Assembly (NCBI RefSeq): GCF_022482905.1
Contig: NZ_JAKVOI010000001.1
Span: 372,001 to 436,000 of the forward strand
Origin: Clostridium sp.
GTDB taxonomy: Bacteria > Bacillota > Clostridia > Clostridiales > Clostridiaceae
Length of the DNA stretch: 64,000 bases
Direction: 5' to 3'
The notes beneath the pieces are model-generated. The model saw only the letters and a list, made by a program, of their open reading frames with translations, ran no database searches and had not been told where the DNA came from. Both the position numbers and the translations under genes were made by a program. Shown here one piece after another: positions 8,573 to 17,974 of this stretch. The first letter of the stretch is position 1, and each line of letters opens with the position of its first letter.

Positions 8573-11128
8573 ATGATTACAACTTACAGGAAACTTACAG
8601 GAAAATATCTCAGCTCAAATAAAAAGAGAAGCATACTCACTATTATAGGGATAGTACTGTCTGCTGCACTCATATGCACAATAGGTTTTTTTATCGTGAG
8701 CATGCAGAATGCTGAAATTGAAAGTGTAAAGAGTAAGTATGGCTCCTGGCATGTTTCCTATACAGCTCCAGATAAAGAGCTTGCTGCAAAAGTCACCGGA
8801 AATCCCAAGGTTTCACGCAGTGGTTTTTATCAGCAGGGTGAGAATATAAAGATAAATGAGGAGGTAAGTGTGAGCTCTGTTACAGCTTCGGACAGCGCTC
8901 TGGAACTTCTTCCCTATAAGATAAAGACAGGGAGATTTCCACAAAATGACCATGAGGCAGCTGTGGAAAACTGGGTGCTCAGGTATGTGAAAAAAGATGC
9001 AAAATTAGGTGACAGGATAAAATTAAATGGCAGGGAGTATACCCTGGCTGGAATACTCCAGGACAATGTAAGCAGTCAAGTTAATAAGACAGGTATTTTT
9101 TTATCCAGGGACAACAATATTGACAGACATAAATCAGTACTGCTCGCGGAGATAAGTCCAAAGACAAATTTGAAAAGGGCAGTTTCAGAGCTGGATGGTC
9201 TGCCAAAAAGCAAAACAGTAAAGGCTGGCGGTAGAACTGCTGCTTCTGTTGTAAATAATTCTCCCCTCATAGATATACAAGGTGGAGGAGACGGCAAATC
9301 AGGATTGTCCGGGCTATATTCTACAGTGGCAATTGTGGTAGGAATAGTGCTTGTCGCAGCAATTGCGGTAATATACAATTCTTTTCAGATAAGTGTAGTG
9401 GAGAGAATGAGACAGTTCGGTCTCCTGAGGGCAATAGGCGCCACTCCGGCACAGATAAGGAAAATAGTACTCAGGGAGGCATCGGTACTTTCACTCATAG
9501 GTGTGCCACTGGGAATCCTCTGTGGTATCATAGCTATTTTCGCCATAAATTTTATATTCAGGATAATTGGTAAAGATATGGTTTCTGTGGCGATAAAAGT
9601 ATCCATATCACCTGAAGTCATGCTTATAAGTGCTGCGGTTTCAATAGCAGCCATATATATATCTGCGCTGCTGCCAGCACTTTTTGCAGGGAGAATTTCT
9701 CCACTGTCTGCCATAAGCGGAAGAACAGCCATTGTAAAGGAAAAAATAAAAAGAAGGAAAAACATGATTGTAAACAGGCTGTTTAAATTTGAAGGAAATA
9801 TGGCCTACAAAAATATAAAGAGGAACAGGAAGAGATACAGGATAACTGTATTTTCCATAGCAATAAGCGTAGTGCTTTTTGTAACCTTCAAATCCTTTAT
9901 GGATATGACCTTGAATTTATCAGGTAGTGTCAACGAGTCCAAGAACATACACTTTTCACTTCAGTCAAATGGAAAGAACAGTTTTATAAAGGATAAGATA
10001 ATAGAAGATATAGATGGCTTGAATTCGGTAAGTAAAATATACAAAATGTACAATGAGTACAATTTTGTCCAATTTATAGATGGAAGCAGGGAAATAGAGG
10101 CGGTAAAATCTATAGATGGAATATACGGCAAAGCCGCGGAGGTGAAAGGTGAAAAAAAGATACCCATGAATGGAGTTGTCACTGTATACGATGAAAATGC
10201 CCTTGAGGCTTCGAAAAAGTATCTGCAGTCCGGAAGTATAGACGTGGATAAATTAAATGGGGAAAATGGTGTTATTCTGGTAAACAAGAATGTGGTGTAC
10301 AATAAAAGGGAAAAGAAAAGCTATGTCGGTCCGGTGGCGAATATAAAAGCAGGGGATGAGATAGAACTTAAATACAGCGGAGAGACGAGGACTACTTCAA
10401 TAGACGATGGAAATATTACAAATAGTTATAGAGAAGCAGCCAAAAACGGCGGTGATATCAAAAAAGTAAAAGTGTTGGCAGTTCTAAAAGATGAACCTTT
10501 TGATTTGTATGGACAGAATGGACTCAAGCTTATAACTACCGGGGAAGTGGCAGAGAAACTTACGGGAATAAATGACATAAGGCCAGTGGCACTGAATATT
10601 GCCATCAAAGATGTTAAAAATGAAAACAGTGCAAAAGACCAGATAGAAAATATTATAAAGTCAGATCCATCACTGAGTGTGATAAATTACCTTGATAAAA
10701 ACAGAAGTACCAGATCGGTGATTTTAATGATTGAAATACTGGTATATGGATTTGTAGTGGTGGTGTCACTGATAGGAAGCGTGAACATCATAAACACTCT
10801 CACAACAAATATAATACTGAGGAGAAGGGAATTTGCCATTTTAAAGGCAATAGGTCTTACCCAAAAGGGACTGAAGAAGATGATAGTGCTGGAAGGCTTC
10901 CTATATGCGGTTATTGGAAGCATATACGGCGCTATAATAGCCTGCGGTCTTTCCTATATGATGTACAGGGGAACGGTGAGTGTTAGAGAATTCAGCTGGC
11001 AGATTCCCTGGAGCGGAATAGCCATTGCAGCTGCTGCAGCTGTGGCCATAGGATATCTTTCCGTGCTTTCACCTCTTTCCAGAATAAACAGGGAAAATCT
11101 GATTGATACAATAAGAGAAGATTATTAG
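8573..11128 (+). CDS. FtsX-fold ABC transporter permease
   Basis: About 851 residues with two FtsX/MacB-type membrane modules. The first helix is at about 20-42, then an extracytoplasmic domain to about 245 and three helices to about 370. A second half repeats this: a helix at about 420-440, an outer domain to about 715 and three helices to the end. Motifs such as RMRQFGLLRAIGATPAQIRKIVLREA and RRREFAILKAIGLTQKGLKKMIVLEG are the cytoplasmic coupling segments of the two halves. ATG 8573 is used because AAGGAGG ends 8 nt earlier, while GTG 8564 overlaps that site. It pairs with the ATPase just upstream. Confidence 0.88.
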   Translation: MITTYRKLTGKYLSSNKKRSILTIIGIVLSAALICTIGFFIVSMQNAEIESVKSKYGSWHVSYTAPDKELAAKVTGNPKVSRSGFYQQGENIKINEEVSVSSVTASDSALELLPYKIKTGRFPQNDHEAAVENWVLRYVKKDAKLGDRIKLNGREYTLAGILQDNVSSQVNKTGIFLSRDNNIDRHKSVLLAEISPKTNLKRAVSELDGLPKSKTVKAGGRTAASVVNNSPLIDIQGGGDGKSGLSGLYSTVAIVVGIVLVAAIAVIYNSFQISVVERMRQFGLLRAIGATPAQIRKIVLREASVLSLIGVPLGILCGIIAIFAINFIFRIIGKDMVSVAIKVSISPEVMLISAAVSIAAIYISALLPALFAGRISPLSAISGRTAIVKEKIKRRKNMIVNRLFKFEGNMAYKNIKRNRKRYRITVFSIAISVVLFVTFKSFMDMTLNLSGSVNESKNIHFSLQSNGKNSFIKDKIIEDIDGLNSVSKIYKMYNEYNFVQFIDGSREIEAVKSIDGIYGKAAEVKGEKKIPMNGVVTVYDENALEASKKYLQSGSIDVDKLNGENGVILVNKNVVYNKREKKSYVGPVANIKAGDEIELKYSGETRTTSIDDGNITNSYREAAKNGGDIKKVKVLAVLKDEPFDLYGQNGLKLITTGEVAEKLTGINDIRPVALNIAIKDVKNENSAKDQIENIIKSDPSLSVINYLDKNRSTRSVILMIEILVYGFVVVVSLIGSVNIINTLTTNIILRRREFAILKAIGLTQKGLKKMIVLEGFLYAVIGSIYGAIIACGLSYMMYRGTVSVREFSWQIPWSGIAIAAAAAVAIGYLSVLSPLSRINRENLIDTIREDY

Positions 11129-11132
11129 CAAT

Positions 11133-11180
11133 TTACAGTGTATGATCCACAATTTATGTTGGATTGTGCACTGTTTGTAA
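11133..11180 (+). terminator. Stem-loop after the ABC operon (weak terminator or processing site)
   Basis: A 14-bp stem with G-U pairs (11136-11149 with 11160-11173), extended by TTACA/TGTAA, directly downstream of the permease. The following T-tract is poor, so read-through into the regulator genes is possible. Confidence 0.4.
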
Positions 11181-11190
11181 TTTTGTTGAA

Positions 11191-11225
11191 GCAATGTTGA
11201 TAAACGTACATTGCAATGCTAAACT
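11191..11225 (+). promoter_or_regulatory. Promoter of the two-component genes with overlapping inverted repeat
   Basis: TTGATA (11197-11202), a 17-bp spacer and TAAACT (11220-11225). An inverted repeat, GCAATGT (11191-11197) and ACATTGC (11208-11214), overlaps the -35 and could be an operator. Confidence 0.55.
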
Positions 11226-11261
11226 ATAAATAAATATAGAAAAAATCCAGGGGTGAAAGTA

Positions 11262-11957
11262 ATGTACAAACTGCTTTTGGTTGAAGATGACAGTGCTCTT
11301 GCAGTGGGAATAGAGTTCACTTTGAAGGACGAAGGATATGAGGTTCTTACAGTTTCAACAGTTGAAGATTCAAAGAGAATATTGGAAAATTATAAATTTC
11401 ACCTTGTTATTCTGGATATAAACCTGCCGGATGGAAGTGGATATGATTTGTGCAAGTATATAAGGAACAAAAGTGATATACCTATAATATTTCTAACTGC
11501 TCTTGATGAAGAGGTAAATATAGTTCTTGGACTTGAGATAGGTGGAGATGATTATATAACAAAACCATTTGGAGTAAAAGAATTCTTGTCGAGAATAAAG
11601 GTAATCTTGAGGCGGAATTATAAAAGTGCACCGGCAGAAGATAAATTTAAAAGTGGAGATATAGCTGCAGATACTTCCAATGCTTCCATAGTCAAGCACG
11701 GCAAAAAAATTATACTTACAGCACAGGAATACAGGCTCTTGTTGATATTTCTGAACAACCCTGGGGTTGTCATGAAAAGAAAAGAAATATTGAATAAACT
11801 GATTGAAGGTGAAGAGGTGTTTTTTGATGAAAATACTCTTTCAGTTTATATAAGAAGAATCAGGGAAAAGATAGAAGATAATCCCAAGGAGCCGGAATAT
11901 ATAGTAACTCAAAGAGGATTTGGGTACATGTGGAGTAAACATGTCATTAAGGAGTAA
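11262..11957 (+). CDS. OmpR/PhoB-family response regulator
   Basis: About 231 residues. The N-terminal receiver carries the acidic pocket EDD, phosphoacceptor D52 in LVILDINLP, the Thr in FLTA and the Lys in TKPFG. The C-terminal winged helix-turn-helix runs from about 130 to the end, with LTAQEYRLLLIF and VSTVYIRRIREKIE-like recognition sequence. ATG 11262 is chosen because the AGGGGTG site is 5 nt before it, overlapping GTG 11253. The histidine kinase starts 6 bp downstream, and the neighbouring ABC exporter is the likely target. Confidence 0.92.
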   Translation: MYKLLLVEDDSALAVGIEFTLKDEGYEVLTVSTVEDSKRILENYKFHLVILDINLPDGSGYDLCKYIRNKSDIPIIFLTALDEEVNIVLGLEIGGDDYITKPFGVKEFLSRIKVILRRNYKSAPAEDKFKSGDIAADTSNASIVKHGKKIILTAQEYRLLLIFLNNPGVVMKRKEILNKLIEGEEVFFDENTLSVYIRRIREKIEDNPKEPEYIVTQRGFGYMWSKHVIKE

Positions 11958-11963
11958 TTTCAT

Positions 11964-13205
11964 ATGAAAAGATATTTTATTAATCCGGAGCTTAAAAAAA
12001 GTTCCGCAATTATTTTACTTTTAAATCTTATATTTTTTACTGGTATGCTTTTAACTGTAAAAATGTATTATGACAGTTTAAGAAGAGATTATATAAAGAC
12101 TTTTGGAACTGTTGTTGCCGAAGTGAGTAAAAGTAACCCGGAAATCATAAAAGAAATAATGCCTGCTATTGTAAAGGGAGTAGATGATAAAGATGAACAA
12201 TCTGGAATGCTCATGCTAGAACAGTATGGTATCACTGAAGATTTGGAAAATGGACTTTTCCCATATATCAATAAAACCTATGCAAAATATAAATTTTTTG
12301 TATTCATTCAAATATTTACTGTAACAGCTGTGCTGTTTGTGCTTAATTATATTCACCATGGATATTTTTATGAGAGAATAAGAAGATTCAATATCGGTGC
12401 GAAAAAAATACTGCAGGGTGATTATGATATATCAATGCCAGAAGATAGAGAAGGTGATTTTTCAAAGCTTTCAACCTCGTTTAATTCAATGAGGGAAATA
12501 ATAAGAAATAATTTCGATGAATTAAAAAAGGAGAAGACTTTTCTAGTCAATCTGCTTTCAGATATATCCCACCAGCTAAAAACACCTCTTTCCTCAATGA
12601 TAGTCTACAATGATATTCTTTTGAATAAACATGTTTCAAAAGAACAGTCGGATGTTTTTTTGCTCAACAGCAGAAATCAAATGTACAGAATGAATTGGCT
12701 TATTAAAAGTTTATTGAGACTTGCAAGACTTGATGCCGGGGCAATTCAGTTCAATATGGAGCTGCAGAGCCTAAATGAAACTGTAATGTATTCACTTGAA
12801 GCTCTTGATGAGAAGATAGAAAATACGGGAGTGAAAGTCAATGTTAATCAAAAAAATGAAGTCATTTTTTCCCATGACAGGGAGTGGATTTGTGAGGCGC
12901 TTATGAATGTTCTGAAGAATTGCATCGAACATGTGAGAGAAGATGGAATTATAAATATAACTATTATGGAAAATCCAATATATAGACGGATTGCAATATC
13001 CGATAATGGTGAAGGTATACCAGAAGCTGATCTGCCAAATATATTCAAGAGATTTTACAGAGCCAGGAATTCCAAAGACAAAGAATCAATAGGAATAGGT
13101 CTGGCACTGGCAAAATCCATAGTAGAATCCCACAACGGGATTATTGTTGCAAACAGTATTCTAGGAAAAGGAAGTACATTCACCATTACATTTCTGAAAT
13201 ACTAA
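11964..13205 (+). CDS. Sensor histidine kinase
   Basis: A 413-residue membrane kinase. Transmembrane helix 1 is at about 15-35, then an extracytoplasmic sensor loop of about 75 residues and helix 2 at about 110-130. A HAMP-like linker follows, then HisKA with the phosphoacceptor H203 in SDISHQLKTPLS. The HATPase domain has N box NVLKNCIEH, G1 DNGEGIP, F box FKRFYRA and G2 GIGLALAKSIVE. The sizeable outer loop separates it from the intramembrane BceS type. It is paired with the upstream response regulator, likely sensing an envelope stress relieved by the ABC exporter. Confidence 0.92.
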   Translation: MKRYFINPELKKSSAIILLLNLIFFTGMLLTVKMYYDSLRRDYIKTFGTVVAEVSKSNPEIIKEIMPAIVKGVDDKDEQSGMLMLEQYGITEDLENGLFPYINKTYAKYKFFVFIQIFTVTAVLFVLNYIHHGYFYERIRRFNIGAKKILQGDYDISMPEDREGDFSKLSTSFNSMREIIRNNFDELKKEKTFLVNLLSDISHQLKTPLSSMIVYNDILLNKHVSKEQSDVFLLNSRNQMYRMNWLIKSLLRLARLDAGAIQFNMELQSLNETVMYSLEALDEKIENTGVKVNVNQKNEVIFSHDREWICEALMNVLKNCIEHVREDGIINITIMENPIYRRIAISDNGEGIPEADLPNIFKRFYRARNSKDKESIGIGLALAKSIVESHNGIIVANSILGKGSTFTITFLKY

Positions 13206-13221
13206 AGTTGTATATTATGGT

Positions 13222-14277
13222 TCAAATAACCAGGCTTTTGATATAAAGGTTCTTTTCTTTTCGCAGATCAAGGAAACCATTTTCATTAAATAGCAGTGGA
13301 TTTGTCAAATCGTTGATATTTATTTGAAGTATTTTGTAGGTCTGATTATTATTCAGAATAACATTTTCACCAATATAATAGTCTATTATATGATTTAAAA
13401 ATGTAGTTGTGTATTTACAATCCAATTTTCCGAGACTTTCATTCTGCAGTACCTTTAAGGCTTCAAAAGGGCCGGCGATACTTTTATAGTAATTTTCAGA
13501 GTTTGCTTCATCGAATAAGTCGGCAATAGCTATTATTCTGGCAAATTTATGTATTTTATCCTCTTTTATGCCAAGAGGATATCCAGATCCATCCATTCTT
13601 TCATGATGCATCAGTATTCCATAAGCTATAGAATTGCTCAAGTACGGAATTTTTTTGACAAGATTGTATCCTATAGTAGGATGTGTCTTGAATATTTTGT
13701 ATCCCTCAGAGCCAAAATTGTATTCTTCAGCCAATATATGTTTATCTAGTTTGACTTTACCAAAATCATGTAGTATTGCAGAATAAGTCAGTAGATTTAT
13801 TTCTTTATCATCAAGGCCTATCCATCTTCCAAGTATACTGCTTATAGCTGCTACATTGATGCTGTGTCTATAGATAGTATCGTTTCCACTTCCATAAAAT
13901 ACTATATTCCTGACAACAATTCCAGTTGAACTGAACTCTTCCTGTATTTTTTCTGTGAATTGTCTTATATCTTCTATTTCAGGAACTCTAAGATTGGATA
14001 CTTTATAGAATACATCTTTTAAATTAGAAGACAATTCATTGAAGGTGTCTTGAAGTTCCTGCACTGTTTCTGTATTGACGATTAAAGGTTCGGAATTGTA
14101 TTCAACATAAACATCTACATTATTTACAATGTAGTTTTGTTTCAATCTATCTATTATGGATTTTGTGATGGAAATGTCCTTGGCCAGCAGTATCTTGTTT
14201 TGGTAAATAATATCGCCAGCAGATACCATTCCAGGTCTCAACTCGTCAATTCTTAATACTTTCTTTTTTAATGGCAT
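13222..14277 (-). CDS. HD-GYP domain cyclic-di-GMP phosphodiesterase
   Basis: About 351 residues. An N-terminal segment, PLKKKVLRIDELRPGMVSAGDI, typical of HD-GYP proteins, leads through a helical region to the HD-GYP domain at about 145-290. Key residues are YRHSINVA, the HD pair in ILHDFGKVKLD, HPTIGY, MHHERMDGSGYP (intact GYP) and IAIADLFD. These predict a metal-dependent phosphodiesterase acting on cyclic di-GMP. The start is set at ATG 14277, 7 nt after GGGGTG; a longer frame from 14319 lacks a ribosome binding site. It is single and convergent to the kinase gene. Its signal input is unknown. Confidence 0.88.
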   Translation of the reverse strand: MPLKKKVLRIDELRPGMVSAGDIIYQNKILLAKDISITKSIIDRLKQNYIVNNVDVYVEYNSEPLIVNTETVQELQDTFNELSSNLKDVFYKVSNLRVPEIEDIRQFTEKIQEEFSSTGIVVRNIVFYGSGNDTIYRHSINVAAISSILGRWIGLDDKEINLLTYSAILHDFGKVKLDKHILAEEYNFGSEGYKIFKTHPTIGYNLVKKIPYLSNSIAYGILMHHERMDGSGYPLGIKEDKIHKFARIIAIADLFDEANSENYYKSIAGPFEALKVLQNESLGKLDCKYTTTFLNHIIDYYIGENVILNNNQTYKILQININDLTNPLLFNENGFLDLRKEKNLYIKSLVI

Positions 14278-14396
14278 ATGCTTCACCCCGTAAATAACTA
14301 AATTAGAAATATATAGCAAGTACTTATATTATCGTGTGTTATATATACATCTAAATACATTTTATATCAATATTTTGTATTATAAGGACAAAAATT

Positions 14397-14438
14397 AAAA
14401 AAACTGCAGAAAAATACACTGGATTTTACTGCAGCTTT
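14397..14438 (-). terminator. Intrinsic terminator of the UPF0210 operon
   Basis: On the minus strand, CTGCAG arms (14429-14434 and 14404-14409), extended by A/T pairs, are followed by a run of seven T. Confidence 0.8.
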
Positions 14439-14445
14439 CAACAAG

Positions 14446-15804
14446 CTAATTTTTAAAACTGTGAATTGGAGCAGGAATTCTGCCTCCTCTATTTATAAAG
14501 GCCTGACTGGAGAATCTACTTACAGGCATTATAGGGGCCTTGCCGAGAAGCCCGCCAAAATTGGCTTCATCACCAACGGATTTTCCATACACAGGAATAA
14601 CCCTTACGGCAGTTGTCTTGTTGTTTATCATTCCGATAGCAGCTTCATCTGCAATTATACCGGATATAGTGGCTTCCGGTGTATCTCCAGGAATTCCTAT
14701 CATGTCAAGACCTACAGAACATACACAGGTCATGGCTTCCAGTTTTTCCAGATTCAATGAACCTGTATTTACAGCACTTATCATTCCCTCATCCTCGCTT
14801 ACAGGTATAAAAGCGCCGCTTAGACCGCCGACCTGGGAAGCTGCCATTATACCTCCCTTTTTAACAGCATCATTTAAAAGGGCAAGTGCAGCGGTTGTTC
14901 CCGGACATCCACAGCTTTCAAGGCCTATTTCTTCAAGAACTCTTGCTACACTGTCACCTACGGCAGGTGTCGGTGCAAGGGATAAATCCACTATCCCGAA
15001 GGGTACATTCAATCTGCTTGAAGCTTCCTGCGCTACCAGCTGACCCATTCTGGTTATTTTAAATGCGGTTTTCTTTATAGTTTCGGCAACTACGTTGAAG
15101 CTTTCACCTTTTATTTCTTCAAGGGCACATTTGACAACGCCAGGTCCACTCACGCCTACGTTGATTATTGCTTCAGCTTCACCTACACCGTGGAAGGCAC
15201 CTGCCATAAAAGGATTGTCTTCCACTGCATTCGCAAATATTACAAGCTTGGCACATCCTATACTTTCATTTTCCCTTGTTAGATAGGCAGCCTTTTTTAC
15301 TATGCTTCCCATATGTTTTACTGCATCCATGTTTATGCCGGATTTCGTACTTCCTACATTTACAGATGAGCATACCTTCTCAGTCACAGCGAGAGCTTCT
15401 GGTATTGAATCTATAAGAATTCTGTCACCCTTTGAATAGCCTTTATGTACAAGGGATGAAAAACCACCGATAAAATCTATTCCAAGAGTATGGGTAGCTT
15501 TATCAAGGGTTTTTGCAAATTCTACGTAATCGGAATCCGAACTTGCCTGGGCAATAAGTGAAATAGGTGTAACAGACACTCTTTTATGTATTATTGGTAT
15601 GCCATATTCTGTTTCTATGTCATTTGCAGTCTTGACTAGATTTTCAGCATATTTGGTTATTTTGTCATATATTTTGGTCCTGCATTTTGTACCATCGCTG
15701 TCTATGCAGTCCAGAAGTGATATGCCCATGGTGATTGTCCTGATGTCAAGATTTTCCCGCTCGATCATATTTATTGTTTCCATTATATTCTTAAAATTAA
15801 TCAT
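14446..15804 (-). CDS. UPF0210/DUF711 family protein (PFL family)
   Basis: A 452-residue cytoplasmic protein. It belongs to the UPF0210 (DUF711) family, recognised by the N-terminal [17 protein letters not shown] and glycine-rich stretches such as GVSGPGVV and [13 protein letters not shown]. The conserved tail ends [10 protein letters not shown]. The fold is related to the anaerobic ribonucleotide reductase/pyruvate formate-lyase barrel, but the family has no settled reaction. It is the second gene of an operon behind an ACT-domain protein, and both lie downstream of a glycine riboswitch. This links the pair to glycine or one-carbon metabolism by position. Confidence 0.9.
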   Translation of the reverse strand: MINFKNIMETINMIERENLDIRTITMGISLLDCIDSDGTKCRTKIYDKITKYAENLVKTANDIETEYGIPIIHKRVSVTPISLIAQASSDSDYVEFAKTLDKATHTLGIDFIGGFSSLVHKGYSKGDRILIDSIPEALAVTEKVCSSVNVGSTKSGINMDAVKHMGSIVKKAAYLTRENESIGCAKLVIFANAVEDNPFMAGAFHGVGEAEAIINVGVSGPGVVKCALEEIKGESFNVVAETIKKTAFKITRMGQLVAQEASSRLNVPFGIVDLSLAPTPAVGDSVARVLEEIGLESCGCPGTTAALALLNDAVKKGGIMAASQVGGLSGAFIPVSEDEGMISAVNTGSLNLEKLEAMTCVCSVGLDMIGIPGDTPEATISGIIADEAAIGMINNKTTAVRVIPVYGKSVGDEANFGGLLGKAPIMPVSRFSSQAFINRGGRIPAPIHSFKN

Positions 15805-15839
15805 TAAAACACCCTCTATATTTAATATTGTAAATGATA

Positions 15840-16109
15840 TTATATTTCGTGCATGGATGTGAATATATCTTCACGCTGTATTTTAATTGAAACTTTGATT
15901 TCATCAGCTTTTTGTGTAAGGATATCTTTTAATGAATTGAAGTTTACCTTCATATTGGATATGTCTACAAGCATTATCATTGTGAAGTAACCCTTTATCA
16001 AAGTCTGGTTTATGTCCAGAATGTTTATGCTGTTTTCAGATAGTATTGATGTTATTTCATGTATTATTCCAACCTTATCCTTCCCAAGTACAGTTATAAA
16101 AGCCTTCAT
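15840..16109 (-). CDS. ACT domain protein, UPF0237 family
   Basis: About 89 residues, essentially a single ACT domain preceded by the short strand [20 protein letters not shown]. The NILDINQT segment and TMIMLVD strand match the UPF0237 proteins found next to UPF0210 genes. ACT domains bind amino acids; here the glycine riboswitch upstream suggests glycine or a relative. ATG 16109 lies 5 nt after GGGAGCGG, whereas the longer frame from 16142 begins inside the leader. It probably forms a complex or functional pair with the following UPF0210 gene, 35 bp away. Confidence 0.88.
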   Translation of the reverse strand: MKAFITVLGKDKVGIIHEITSILSENSINILDINQTLIKGYFTMIMLVDISNMKVNFNSLKDILTQKADEIKVSIKIQREDIFTSMHEI

Positions 16110-16143
16110 TTTTACCGCTCCCTTTTCATATTGATATATCATT

Positions 16144-16178
16144 TGAAGAAAAATAAAAGAGACTAAATGACTAGTCTC
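16144..16178 (-). terminator. Riboswitch expression-platform terminator
   Basis: On the minus strand, GAGACTA (16172-16178) pairs with TAGTCTC (16159-16165) and is followed by TTTTATTTTT. It lies between the glycine aptamer and the ACT-domain gene. Confidence 0.75.
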
Positions 16179-16189
16179 CGGGAAATCAA

Positions 16190-16335
16190 ATTTGAATGGG
16201 AATTAAAATTCATCCCAATAGAATCCCTGTCCTTTTACCTGAGAGTTTCACTAGAAACAATTGCTAGTTTTCCCCTTCGGCGCTCCAAATAGAGTCTCTC
16301 CAGAGGTACGTCAGATAATAGTCTTTATAAATTCA
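16190..16335 (-). promoter_or_regulatory. Glycine riboswitch (single aptamer, gcvT class)
   Basis: Read on the minus strand, the conserved cores appear in order: GGAGAG near 16302, GCGCCGAAGGGG near 16280, then a variable stem, AAACTCTCAGG near 16240 and AAAAGGACAGGG near 16225. This matches one gcvT-type glycine aptamer. Only one complete aptamer is seen. A short hairpin follows it (near 16190-16210), as described for the ghost helix of singlet versions. A terminator at 16159-16178 gives a plausible ON-type expression platform for the ACT/UPF0210 operon. Confidence 0.9.
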
Positions 16336-16369
16336 ATTATCTTCATCCGATATTAAAATTATAAGAAAA

Positions 16370-16398
16370 ATTATAGCATATTGTTAAAATCAAAGCAA
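16370..16398 (-). promoter_or_regulatory. Promoter of the glycine-riboswitch operon
   Basis: On the minus strand, TTGCTT (16393-16398), a 17-bp spacer and TATAAT (16370-16375). An alternative pair, TTAACA with a second TATAAT about 18 bp on, is also possible. Confidence 0.5.
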
Positions 16399-16400
16399 AT

Positions 16401-16430
16401 AAAAAAAGCTGCAGTATTCAAGCAGCTTTC
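16401..16430 (-). terminator. Intrinsic terminator of tpx
   Basis: On the minus strand, AAGCTGC and GCAGCTT arms with a 9-nt loop, followed by seven T. Confidence 0.85.
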
Positions 16431-16436
16431 CTCTTT

Positions 16437-16931
16437 CTATTTTGCTTCTCTGGCAGCTTTCAGGATTTCATCGTAATCTGGATAATCCGTTACCTCGGGA
16501 ATATAATTCACATATGTTACTTTATTGCTGCTGTCAACTACAAAAGCAGCTCTCGCCAGGAGTCCAAGATCCACAATATAAGTTCCAAAGTTCTTGCCGA
16601 AACTTCTATCCTTGTAATCTGATGCTGTAAGTACATTTTTTATTCCATTTGCTGCGCACCAACGTTTCTGTGCAAAAGGCAAGTCCATGGATATCGTATA
16701 TACTGTAACACCAGGTATCTGAGAACTTTTTTCATTGAAAGTCCTGGTTTCCAAATCACAAACGGGAGTGTCTATGGATGGAACTGTTAAAAAAATTCTG
16801 ACGCCATTTGTGTCCTTCAATGATATAGGATCCAGATTATTATCTATTATGGTGAAGTCAGGTACGGTATCACCTACTTTAATAATATTTCCAGATAGTT
16901 TTACAGGTTTTCCCTGAAATTTTAATTCCAT
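16437..16931 (-). CDS. tpx: Thiol peroxidase Tpx
   Basis: A 164-residue atypical two-cysteine peroxiredoxin that reduces hydrogen and alkyl peroxides at the expense of thioredoxin. The peroxidatic cysteine is C58 in PSIDTPVCDLETRTFNE, and the resolving cysteine is C92 in KRWCAANG, as in the Tpx subfamily. The N-terminal FQGKPVKLSGN is also characteristic. Length is standard. It is a single gene ending in its own terminator. An oxidative-stress role fits an anaerobe meeting oxygen. Confidence 0.95.
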   Translation of the reverse strand: MELKFQGKPVKLSGNIIKVGDTVPDFTIIDNNLDPISLKDTNGVRIFLTVPSIDTPVCDLETRTFNEKSSQIPGVTVYTISMDLPFAQKRWCAANGIKNVLTASDYKDRSFGKNFGTYIVDLGLLARAAFVVDSSNKVTYVNYIPEVTDYPDYDEILKAAREAK

Positions 16932-17110
16932 ATAAATCCCTCCAATAAAATATATTGTTTAATAATTATTATCTTTTATATTTATTATAATACCACAATT
17001 ATATAAAATATGCAATTAATTTTCTTTTACCACTGTTTAAACATATTGGCAATTTAGTGTATAATTTATGATGAATTATTTACTATGGAATCACTAAGGA
17101 GTGAACTCAA

Positions 17111-17854
17111 TTGGAGAATTTAGGCGGTAAAGTAGCAGTAGTAACAGGGGCATCCAGAGGCATAGGAAAATCTATAGCAGTCAATCTGGCGAGATGTGGT
17201 GCAAATGTGGTCGTAAATTATAAAAGCAGCAGAAGCGAAGCAGAGCAAACATTGAGTGAAATAAAGAAATACGGAAGCACAGGTTTAGTGGTCCAAAGTG
17301 ATATAAGTATGTATGAAGATGCCAGAAAATTGATGGACCGTACAGTCGAATACATGGGCAGGATTGATATACTTGTAAATAATGCAGGAGTATCCGATAT
17401 AGGAGTTTTTGTAGATATGGTGGAAGAACAGTGGAATAAAATAATAGATGTCGATCTTAAAGGAGTACTCAATTGCACGCACTGTGCATTGAAGTACATG
17501 ATCCCGAAAAAAAATGGGAATATAGTGAATATATCTTCTATATGGGGCAATGCTGGAGCTTCCTGTGAAGCTGTCTATTCAGCAGCTAAAGGTGCTGTAA
17601 ATTCATTTACAAAATCAATTGCAAAAGAAATGGCCCTGTCAAATATAAGAATAAATGCCGTGGCACCTGGTGTAATTGATACACGTATGAACGGCTGGCT
17701 CGGCAATCAGGAAAAACAGGATCTAATAGATGAAATACCGGCAGGCAGATTTGGGAAAACCGATGATATAGGAAGCGTTGTAGCTTTTTTATGCAGCGAA
17801 TCCTCCAGATATATAACGGGACAGGTAATAACTGTAGACGGGGGTATGCTTTAA
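17111..17854 (+). CDS. Short-chain dehydrogenase/reductase (FabG-like)
   Basis: A 247-residue classical SDR oxidoreductase. It shows the nucleotide-binding TGASRGIGKS (about 14-23), the NNAG motif, and catalytic Ser in IVNISSIWG with Tyr and Lys in YSAAKGA. The C-terminal PAGRFGKTDDIGSVVAFLCSE and ITGQVITVDGGM are typical of 3-oxoacyl-ACP reductase-type enzymes. The UUG start at 17111 is supported by AAGGAG 9 nt earlier. There are no fatty-acid synthesis genes beside it, so the substrate may be another ketone or sugar alcohol rather than an acyl carrier protein ester. Confidence 0.88.
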   Translation: MENLGGKVAVVTGASRGIGKSIAVNLARCGANVVVNYKSSRSEAEQTLSEIKKYGSTGLVVQSDISMYEDARKLMDRTVEYMGRIDILVNNAGVSDIGVFVDMVEEQWNKIIDVDLKGVLNCTHCALKYMIPKKNGNIVNISSIWGNAGASCEAVYSAAKGAVNSFTKSIAKEMALSNIRINAVAPGVIDTRMNGWLGNQEKQDLIDEIPAGRFGKTDDIGSVVAFLCSESSRYITGQVITVDGGML

Positions 17855-17974
17855 ACATTATAAAACTTTATTGTCAATGTAATTAAAATATATATCAATA
17901 ATGATAAAAATTGTTCGATAATTAACAAGGGTATTTAAGCTGTTACAAAAATTATTAATATAGGATGAGTTGAC

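Noticed and set aside
14461-15286. Plus-strand ORFs across the UPF0210 gene
   Set aside because: They are mirror frames of a well-supported minus-strand gene and lack ribosome binding sites or domains.
16190-16215. Second glycine aptamer
   Set aside because: Only a short hairpin is present; the conserved aptamer cores are not repeated.
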